Of a DNA stretch of 64,000 bases, positions 58,376 to 64,000 are shown piece by piece. The notes beneath the pieces were generated by a model. It did not search any database, was not told where the DNA came from, and saw only the letters and a list, made by a program, of their open reading frames with translations. The DNA is taken from positions 56,355 to 120,354 of the forward strand of contig NZ_VIGV01000011.1 of the NCBI RefSeq assembly GCF_007858445.1. The letters run 5' to 3'. Made by a program: the position numbers and the translations under genes. This DNA is from Tsukamurella sputi (GTDB taxonomy: Bacteria; Actinomycetota; Actinomycetes; Mycobacteriales; Mycobacteriaceae). Numbering within the stretch: position 1 is the first letter of the stretch; the number at the start of each line of letters is the position of its first letter.

Positions 58376-59727
58376 GCACCGATCCGCCCGGCCACCGCCG
58401 GCAGGGCGGACGACAGGGCTGCGGTCGCCGACTGCCAGGTGTGTCCGTCTCCGACGGAGGTGATCGTGCAGGCGATCCCCACCGTCCTCATGCGTGAGCA
58501 CAGCGTCTGCGAGCTCCCCTTCTCGGTCGGGTCCGCGGCGTACTGCCGCCCGGCTCCGCCTCCCCCGCCGTGCGGGTTCGGCCGCCATGCTCCGGTAGTG
58601 GGACCGCCGTGTCCACCACGTCCCGGTCGCTGCCCGTCGGCGTCGACGAAGACTCCCCCGACCCCGGCGTACGGCCCGTGCCGGGCCATCACCGTCTGCG
58701 GGTCGTAGTCGTCCCAGCGCGCCGCAGCGCCGCCGAACAGGCGCGCGATCGTCTGCGCCTTGGTGCCGGTGTTGGGTCCGAGGTCGCCCCCGATGTCGCC
58801 GAAGGCACTGAACAGATCCGGACGGGTCACGACGAGGTCCATCGCGCACGTACCACCCATGGACCAGCCGATAGCACCCCAGTGGCTCGCGTCGGCCGCC
58901 GCGCCGAAGGTCGAGACGACGTACGGCCGCACGTCCTTGATCAGATGGGCCGCCGCCGCACCCCGCGGACCGTCGACGCACTCCGTGTCGTTGTTGAAGC
59001 TGCCTCCCGAGTCCACGAAGACCAGGATCGGTGCGTGCCCTCCGTGCTGGGCGGCGTACCGGTCGGCCGTCTGCGTCGCCGATCCGAGCCGGATCCAATC
59101 CGCCGGGGTGTTGAACTCGCCCCCGATCATCTCGACGGCGGGCAGGACGGGAGGTGTGGGCCCGGCGAACCACGCCGGCGGCAGGTAGACGTACTCGGTG
59201 CGGTGCGCGAAGCCGCTCGCATCGTCCGGGACGTCCACCGGCACGACGCGGCCCCGACTCTGCGTCGTGTTCCGCAGTCCGGGGAGATCACTCTGCGCGA
59301 TCTGGTTCGGGAGGGGGCCGGCCATCCATGCCGACCAGGCGACCTGCACCGTCGGGTAGTAGCCGACCCATTGGTCGACCACGAGGAGCGCCGCCACGAG
59401 CAGGAGCGGGACCGCGACGATCGAGACCACCCGCCCTCGCCACCGTCCCGATCGGAACCGGACGACACCGGCGACCAGCGTCGCCGCGGCCAGCCCAAGC
59501 CACACCCACAACATGCGAGGGGCGGGCTCCCCAGCGACGCCCTGCGCGTTCACCTCGGCGTCGGCGGCCCACGCCGCCACCGCCCCGACGAGGAGGGAGA
59601 GGGGCAGTCCGATCCGGAGCCAGCGGCCACGGCCGAGGAGCACCAGTGCCGCGGCCAACGCCGCGAGGGCGAAGACGGTCAGAGGCAGCCAGCCGGTGAG
59701 CAGCGACGTTCCGCCGCGATGCGTCAT
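58372..59727 (-). CDS. Membrane-anchored esterase (alpha/beta hydrolase, esterase D/mycolyltransferase-like)
   Basis: 451 aa. Four N-terminal transmembrane helices (residues ~10-120) anchor an extracytoplasmic hydrolase domain with GWSMGGTCAMDLVV as nucleophile elbow, an oxyanion segment VFVDSGGSFNNDTEC and the catalytic His in GDGHTWQSA. The fold is that of antigen 85/FrmB-type esterases. A Gly/His/Pro-rich insert (GGHGGPTTGAWRPNPHGGGG) lies before the last strand. ATG 59727. Possible role in envelope lipid esters; not proven. Confidence 0.82.
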   Translation of the reverse strand: MTHRGGTSLLTGWLPLTVFALAALAAALVLLGRGRWLRIGLPLSLLVGAVAAWAADAEVNAQGVAGEPAPRMLWVWLGLAAATLVAGVVRFRSGRWRGRVVSIVAVPLLLVAALLVVDQWVGYYPTVQVAWSAWMAGPLPNQIAQSDLPGLRNTTQSRGRVVPVDVPDDASGFAHRTEYVYLPPAWFAGPTPPVLPAVEMIGGEFNTPADWIRLGSATQTADRYAAQHGGHAPILVFVDSGGSFNNDTECVDGPRGAAAAHLIKDVRPYVVSTFGAAADASHWGAIGWSMGGTCAMDLVVTRPDLFSAFGDIGGDLGPNTGTKAQTIARLFGGAAARWDDYDPQTVMARHGPYAGVGGVFVDADGQRPGRGGHGGPTTGAWRPNPHGGGGGAGRQYAADPTEKGSSQTLCSRMRTVGIACTITSVGDGHTWQSATAALSSALPAVAGRIGA

Positions 59728-59846
59728 CACATCTGCAGTGTCCGGCCCGAAACCGGGAGAACGCTGGGAACAGCCCGGCAGCCCGCTGTACGGGTGCCCG
59801 ACCGCCACCGGCGGTCACCGTCCGACGACGGTGACCGACGAGAGGG

Positions 59847-60155
59847 TCAGACCGCGCGGACCGACCGGGAAGGCGGCAACTGCTGGCCCCGGTAGTACCC
59901 GGTGCGCGGCATGTTCTGGAAGGCGGGTGCGTCGCCCGTGGCCTTGTCGTTCTGACGGTCGATGACCTTCTTGACGGCCTGCGGCGACGTTCCCGTGTAG
60001 CGCGCGATGTGCACGATCGGGATCCGCGCGGCGTACGCGGCGAGGATCGTCTTGCGGTACTGCTCCTCCGCGTTCGCCTTCAGATGCGACCAGTGCGAGA
60101 TCGGGCTGAGGAAGTCGCGGACCTCTTGAGGCGTGGGCTCGGGGACCTTCGGCAT
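59847..60155 (-). CDS. Small helix-turn-helix-like protein
   Basis: 102 aa. Residues ~30-70 (QYRKTILAAYAARIPIVHIA followed by RYTGTSPQAVKKVI) look like a resolvase/sigma-type HTH. The C-terminus PRTGYYRGQQLPPSR is basic. ATG 60155 with GGAG upstream. Divergent from the CtaG-like gene. No family recognised. Confidence 0.65.
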   Translation of the reverse strand: MPKVPEPTPQEVRDFLSPISHWSHLKANAEEQYRKTILAAYAARIPIVHIARYTGTSPQAVKKVIDRQNDKATGDAPAFQNMPRTGYYRGQQLPPSRSVRAV

Positions 60156-60253
60156 CTCTACTCCGTGAGTTCTAGCCCGGGGCGGGTACCCAGGCGGCTG
60201 ATAGGGGCGTTCGACCGTACATCGACCGTGCGCCGTGGTTTGTTACACGCCGG

Positions 60254-60282
60254 TTGGATTAGTTTGCCAGGGGTGGTACAAC
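60254..60282 (+). promoter_or_regulatory. Putative promoter of the CtaG-like gene, leaderless
   Basis: -35-like TTGGAT (60254-60259) and -10-like TACAAC (60277-60282) are 17 bp apart; transcription would start at about 60290, at the ATG. Matches are only partial, so this is tentative. Confidence 0.4.
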
Positions 60283-60290
60283 GGGCATCG

Positions 60291-61262
60291 ATGTATCCCT
60301 CAGCTGTGGCGACCCAGTCGCCGGACGCGCTCCACACCTGGGTCTTCACACCCGTGGTGACGAGCCTCATGGTCGTCGCATCCATTCTCTACGTCGTGGG
60401 CGCGGCCCGTGCGCGACGCGCCGGAGTCGCCTGGCCGATCACCCGGATCCTGTCGTGGTTCATCGCCATGGCGCTCCTGGTGTTCTCCGTCAACAGCGTG
60501 ATGGCCGAACTCGCCAAGCACCTGTTCTGGGCACACATGCTGGTGCACCTCGTACTCATCACCGTGGTGCCGATGTTCCTGGTGCTCGCGGAGCCGATCC
60601 GGCTGCTCGCGACGGCCACGGGCGAGGCCGGCGACCGGCGCGTGCGGGCCTTCCTCGGCAATCGCGTGGTGCGACTGATCACGAGCCCCGTCGTCGGGCT
60701 GCCGCTGTACGCCTTCGCGCTGATCAGCACGCACCTGACCGGCTTCCAGGACCTCGCCCTGGACAATCCGTGGCTCAAGCAGCTCGAGTACACCGGCTAC
60801 TTCCTGATCGGCTGGATCTTCATGCTGCCGCTGATCGGCAACGAGCTGTGCGGCCCCACCAAGCTCTCGCACCCGCTGCGATTCGCCTCGTTCCTCCTCG
60901 CCATGGGGCCGGACACGCTGGTCGGCGTGACGCTGATGATGACCACCACCGAGTTGGCACCCGGCTACGCGGCCTCGCGGCTGGGCTGGGGTCCCACGGG
61001 CCTCGAGGATCAAGCGGCTGCGGGCGCGATCATGTGGTTCGGCGGCGACGGCCTCATGATGATCCTGCTGCTCGTGGTCGCGTTCCAGTGGATCACCGCA
61101 GAGGCCACCGGCAAGCGCGGCGGGGGCATGGGCACCTGGCTCGATTCCGCACGCCGCGGCACGCTGATGGGTGAGAACGGCGAGAACGTGGACGTGGACG
61201 ACGACGAGGCCGCCCTCGCCGCGTACAACGCGCGCCTGCGGGAGATGAACCGCGGGCGCTGA
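60291..61262 (+). CDS. CtaG-type cytochrome c oxidase assembly membrane protein
   Basis: 323 aa with seven transmembrane helices, caa3-type CtaG/YtkA family. Features are FWAHMLVHLVLITVVPMFLV (paired histidines that may bind copper) and SLLLAMGPDT-like segment SFLLAMGPDTLVGVTLM. Start ATG 60291 fits the putative leaderless promoter; GTG 60306 is possible. Assists copper delivery to terminal oxidase. Converges on the rhomboid gene with no gap. Confidence 0.85.
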   Translation: MYPSAVATQSPDALHTWVFTPVVTSLMVVASILYVVGAARARRAGVAWPITRILSWFIAMALLVFSVNSVMAELAKHLFWAHMLVHLVLITVVPMFLVLAEPIRLLATATGEAGDRRVRAFLGNRVVRLITSPVVGLPLYAFALISTHLTGFQDLALDNPWLKQLEYTGYFLIGWIFMLPLIGNELCGPTKLSHPLRFASFLLAMGPDTLVGVTLMMTTTELAPGYAASRLGWGPTGLEDQAAAGAIMWFGGDGLMMILLLVVAFQWITAEATGKRGGGMGTWLDSARRGTLMGENGENVDVDDDEAALAAYNARLREMNRGR

Positions 61263-61991
61263 TCAGCGGAGCGAGTAGACCTCCACGCCCGGGAAGGTTT
61301 CGAACCGTACCGCGATCGCGGCCACCAGCACCGCAGCGATGACTCCGGCGCAGGCCCAGCCCACCGCCTCGACCTGCCGGCGCGTGCGCTTCTCCCGCGG
61401 CAGCAGCTCCGGGGCGTAGACGATGCCGGCCGTCACGAGCGCGCCGGCGACGAAGCCGCCGAGGTGCCCCAGCCACGAGATGCCCGACAGTGCGAACGAC
61501 GCGACCACGTTCACGCCGATGAGCACCAGCAGCGACGTCGGGTCCAGCTTCATCCGCAGGAAGAGCACGAGCTCCGCCCCGATGAGGCCGAAGATCGCGC
61601 CCGACGCGCCCACGGTGATCGTGTTCTCCAGGCCGAACCACAACACGGCGGCGCTGCCGCCGAGCAGTGACAGGGCGTAGAGCACCGCGAAGCGGGCACG
61701 GCCGAGCGCCTGCTCGATGTTCCGCCCGAAGACGTACAGCGTGAACATGTTGACCAGCAGGTGGATGGGACCGAAGTGTAGGAACCCGGAGGTCACCGCG
61801 GTCCACCACCAGCCGTTCGCGGTGGCCGGCTCCGAGAGCGCGAGCCGGGCCACCTCCACCGAGGACATGTTGCGGTCGATGCTGCCCGAGGCCTTCGCGC
61901 TGAAGGCGAAGGCGATCACGTTCACCGCGATCAGCGAGTACGTCAGGACGGGCTGCCAGTCCCGCCGGACCGGCGTTCCGAGCACGGTCAC
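61263..61991 (-). CDS. Rhomboid-family intramembrane serine protease
   Basis: 242 aa with six to seven helices. Catalytic Ser in TVGASGAIFGLIGAE and His in SWLGHLGGFVAGAL, with the HFGPIHLLVNMFTLYVFG helix carrying the HxxxN oxyanion residues. GTG 61991, six bases after the stop of the upstream gene, so part of the tesB operon. Cleaves transmembrane substrates; target unknown. Confidence 0.93.
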   Translation of the reverse strand: MTVLGTPVRRDWQPVLTYSLIAVNVIAFAFSAKASGSIDRNMSSVEVARLALSEPATANGWWWTAVTSGFLHFGPIHLLVNMFTLYVFGRNIEQALGRARFAVLYALSLLGGSAAVLWFGLENTITVGASGAIFGLIGAELVLFLRMKLDPTSLLVLIGVNVVASFALSGISWLGHLGGFVAGALVTAGIVYAPELLPREKRTRRQVEAVGWACAGVIAAVLVAAIAVRFETFPGVEVYSLR

Positions 61992-61997
61992 GGGCGG

Positions 61998-62549
61998 CTA
62001 GCCCGCGAGGGACACCATGAGGGTGCCCGAGGTCGAGGACAGTTCCTCGCCGGAGACCGGCGTCCCGGGGACGTCCCCGATGGTCACCTCGTAGTTCCGG
62101 TTCGGGTTCGCGTGCAAGGAGGACAGCGTGAACGGCAGGAGGCAGCGGCCGGAGCGCAGGACGCCCTCGCCGAGGGTCGTACCGAAGCTGTCGCCGGCGC
62201 CGCGGAAGGTGATCCGGGCGCCCTTCTTGACGCCGACGGCATCGCCCGAACCGGCGCACGTCGAGGACGTCGCCCGGTACTCGGTGGGCGTCAGCACGAC
62301 GACGCCCTCGCGGTCGAAGGCCGTGTTCGCGACGCCGAACGAGACGGAGAAGATCCCGACCCCGGCCATGACGACGAGCAGCACGGCCGTCAGCACGACG
62401 ACCCAGGTGCGGGAACCGGGCCCGTGGCGTCGCCACGGCTGCTGCGGACCCGGCGGCAGCGCCGCGGGCAGCTCGGCGCGCCACTCGCGGCCCGGCGTGC
62501 CCTGCGGCACGTTCGGGATCGGTCGCTGCTGCGTGTCCTGGGTGGTCAC
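61998..62549 (-). CDS. Single-pass membrane protein, function unknown
   Basis: 183 aa. Pro/Arg-rich cytoplasmic N-terminus, one transmembrane helix (VVVLTAVLLVVMAGVGIFSV, about residues 50-69), then an extracytoplasmic beta-rich domain with two cysteines (SSTCAGSG, SGRCLLPF). GTG 62549 overlaps the tesB stop (GTGA). Co-transcribed with tesB and the rhomboid gene, so it could be a rhomboid substrate; speculative. Confidence 0.7.
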   Translation of the reverse strand: MTTQDTQQRPIPNVPQGTPGREWRAELPAALPPGPQQPWRRHGPGSRTWVVVLTAVLLVVMAGVGIFSVSFGVANTAFDREGVVVLTPTEYRATSSTCAGSGDAVGVKKGARITFRGAGDSFGTTLGEGVLRSGRCLLPFTLSSLHANPNRNYEVTIGDVPGTPVSGEELSSTSGTLMVSLAG

Positions 62550-63436
62550 TTGGCCCCCTTCGGCGGGAAGTACTTGAGCACACCCTCCTGGGTGGTGCTT
62601 GCTACCAGAATGCCTTCTGTATCGAAGAATTGCCCGTTCGACATACCGCGCCCGCCGTCGGCCACCGTCGAATGCGAGGAGTACAGGTTGTACTGATCGA
62701 ACCGGACGCGCCGGTGGAACCACAGCGACTGGTTCAGCGTCACCGCCATGATCCGGTCGAATCCCCAGGACAGCCCGTGGCGGGTGATGATCGAGTCGAG
62801 GATCGTGGTGTCGGAGGCGTAGGCGAGCGCCGCGTCGTGGATCACCTGGTCGTCGGGCAGCGGTCCTGCGGTCCGGATCCAGACGTTGTTGTCCTCCTGG
62901 ATCAGGCCCTTGCGCTTGGCGATCCACGCGGGATCGTTGGTGAACCGCATGTCCATCGGCTGCGGGGCCTCGACGAACATCGTGACCACGTCCTCGTAGC
63001 CCTCGAGCGTGTCCTGGATGCTGCGCAGCCCCTCGGGCCCCGGCACCTGCGGCGCGGCGTCGCCGTGCACCAGCGGGTTGCGGCCGTCGGTCTGGTAGGC
63101 CAGCTGCATCAGCGCCAGCACCGTGCCGCCCTGCTCGACCGAGACCAGACGGTTCGCGACGTTGCGCGTGTCCCGCAGGCGGCGCACCACGAAATCCAGG
63201 TCGGCGTTCACCTCGCCGCCGTTGATGAAGTGCGTGTGCGCGGCGTGCAGGAACAGCGAATCCCGCGCACCGGGGACCGTGCGGCCCGACGCGACGATCG
63301 CCTGCGAGAGGATCTGGCCGCCGAACGTGCGGGCGGCGACCTTGGCGGGGTGACGACCGAGGAACCGGTCCTCCCCCGCCTCCGCCAGATCCAGAGTGCC
63401 GAGGAACTCGTCGAAGTCGGTGAGTGTCTCCGTCAT
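62546..63436 (-). CDS. tesB: Acyl-CoA thioesterase II
   Basis: 296 aa, two hot-dog domains. N-terminal RTFGGQILSQAIVASGRTV and C-terminal HGLSWGFDRIMAVTLNQSLW with the catalytic Asp/Thr/Gln set of TesB. Hydrolyses medium- and long-chain acyl-CoA. ATG 63436, 26 bp downstream of pyk on the same strand, matching the mycobacterial pykA-tesB1 order. Confidence 0.95.
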   Translation of the reverse strand: MTETLTDFDEFLGTLDLAEAGEDRFLGRHPAKVAARTFGGQILSQAIVASGRTVPGARDSLFLHAAHTHFINGGEVNADLDFVVRRLRDTRNVANRLVSVEQGGTVLALMQLAYQTDGRNPLVHGDAAPQVPGPEGLRSIQDTLEGYEDVVTMFVEAPQPMDMRFTNDPAWIAKRKGLIQEDNNVWIRTAGPLPDDQVIHDAALAYASDTTILDSIITRHGLSWGFDRIMAVTLNQSLWFHRRVRFDQYNLYSSHSTVADGGRGMSNGQFFDTEGILVASTTQEGVLKYFPPKGAK

Positions 63437-63461
63437 GACGAGAAGCCTACTGGGGCGGTTC

Positions 63462-64000
63462 CTAGTGGTCGTCCTCGCCGATCCGGTGCACCTGGATCAG
63501 GTTGGTCGAGCCGATGGTCCCGGGAGGCGCACCGGCCACGATGACCACCTGATCACCCTTCGAGTACCGCCCGATGCCCTCCAACGAGTGATCGACCTGC
63601 TTGATCATCGCGTCGGTGCTATCGGCACCGTCGACCAAGAAGGTCTCCGTACCCCACGACAGCGCCAGCTGGCTGCGCACCTCCGGCAACGGCGTGAAAG
63701 CCAACAACGGCAACCTGGTGTGCAGGCGAGCCAGCCGACGCACCGTATCGCCCGACTGCGTAAACGCCACCAGCGCCTTGGCATTGAGCCGCTCCCCGAT
63801 ATCCCGCGCCGCATAGGAGATGATCCCCCGCTTCGTCCGCGGAACATGATTGAGCGGCGGCACCGACGGCCCACCCTCCTCCACAGCGTGCACGATCTTC
63901 GCCATCGTCCGCACCGTCTCGATCGGATACTTACCCACCGAGACCTCACCCGAGAGCATCACCGCATCCGCACCGTCGAGCACCGCGTTCGCAACATCCG
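63462..64000 (-). CDS. pyk: Pyruvate kinase, 3' part (truncated by window end)
   Basis: Last ~179 codons of pyruvate kinase; the gene continues beyond 64000. [20 protein letters not shown] is the end of the barrel domain and the rest is the C-terminal alpha/beta domain with [16 protein letters not shown] (phosphate/effector loop) and [20 protein letters not shown]. Converts phosphoenolpyruvate to pyruvate with ATP formation. Followed by tesB. Confidence 0.96.
   Translation of the reverse strand, partial: DVANAVLDGADAVMLSGEVSVGKYPIETVRTMAKIVHAVEEGGPSVPPLNHVPRTKRGIISYAARDIGERLNAKALVAFTQSGDTVRRLARLHTRLPLLAFTPLPEVRSQLALSWGTETFLVDGADSTDAMIKQVDHSLEGIGRYSKGDQVVIVAGAPPGTIGSTNLIQVHRIGEDDH

Overview
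This window is GC-rich actinobacterial DNA. It contains a KasA-type mycolate-elongation ketosynthase, a PdtaR-type ANTAR regulator, mycobacterial hemophore-like secreted proteins, an LppP/LprE-type exported protein and a 13E12 (DUF222/HNH) protein. Together these point to a mycolic-acid-containing member of the Mycobacteriales, with Tsukamurella or a close relative the best guess (inference). No insertion sequence, integrase, prophage, CRISPR array or origin was found. Genes are densely packed: the longest gene-free stretch is about 250 bp (56231-56480), and many gene pairs overlap by 1-4 bp.

Layout. 5-880 coaE. 891-2153 a lipoprotein resembling the zinc chaperone AztD, behind a Fur/Zur-like box. 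2247-11555 a polyol-utilisation island: xylulokinase, mannitol 2-dehydrogenase, a zinc polyol dehydrogenase, a SorC regulator and a complete ABC importer (binding protein, two permeases, ATPase). A 17-bp hairpin terminator separates it from rpsA (11625-13109). 13239-21307 holds a methyltransferase, three tandem hemophore-like secreted proteins, an XRE regulator, a HAD phosphatase, polA and a GT39-type glycosyltransferase. 21348-24143 is a three-gene operon (SPFH/GYF protein, zinc-ribbon membrane protein, small membrane protein).

24352-37375 is a run of regulator-plus-partner modules. They include a MerR-HEAT pair, a TAT-exported phospholipase C, TetR/MFS, an F420-type oxidoreductase, a frameshifted aminoglycoside-kinase-like gene, an epoxide-hydrolase-like enzyme, DUF222/HNH, MerR/old yellow enzyme, a glutathionyl-hydroquinone-reductase-like GST and a VOC protein. 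37452-38216 is an AraC regulator. 38217-43439 is an ethanolamine operon: permease, lipoprotein HAD phosphatase, eutB, eutC and a small Ala-rich protein.

43628-45115 encodes an unusual fusion of a uracil-DNA-glycosylase-like domain, a coiled coil and a GreA/GreB C-terminal domain. 45105-48546 is a TetR-controlled operon (ferritin-like hydrolase, membrane protein, MgtC). 48638-49954 is kasA with two palindromes in its leader. 50060-51385 is a MarR/SDR pair. 51455-53353 encodes a trypsin-like protease fused to a DNA/RNA non-specific nuclease. 53411-54530 is a TetR/membrane-protein operon with twin palindromic operators. 54677-56230 is an ECF42-type sigma factor with its DGPF-domain partner. 56484-56557 is tRNA-Leu(CAA).

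The right end returns to housekeeping genes: an alpha/beta hydrolase, pdtaR, a membrane-anchored esterase, a ctaG-like gene, a rhomboid protease, tesB and the 3' end of pyk. The conserved genes (coaE, rpsA, polA, pdtaR, tesB, pyk) lie close together in mycobacteria. The polyol island and the roughly 36-kb stretch between polA and pdtaR therefore look like lineage-specific insertions into a conserved backbone.

The two most unusual loci are the UDG-coiled-coil-Gre fusion and the protease-nuclease fusion. Both are single-gene, multi-domain proteins of a kind seen in nucleic-acid surveillance or conflict systems; a defence role is inference only.
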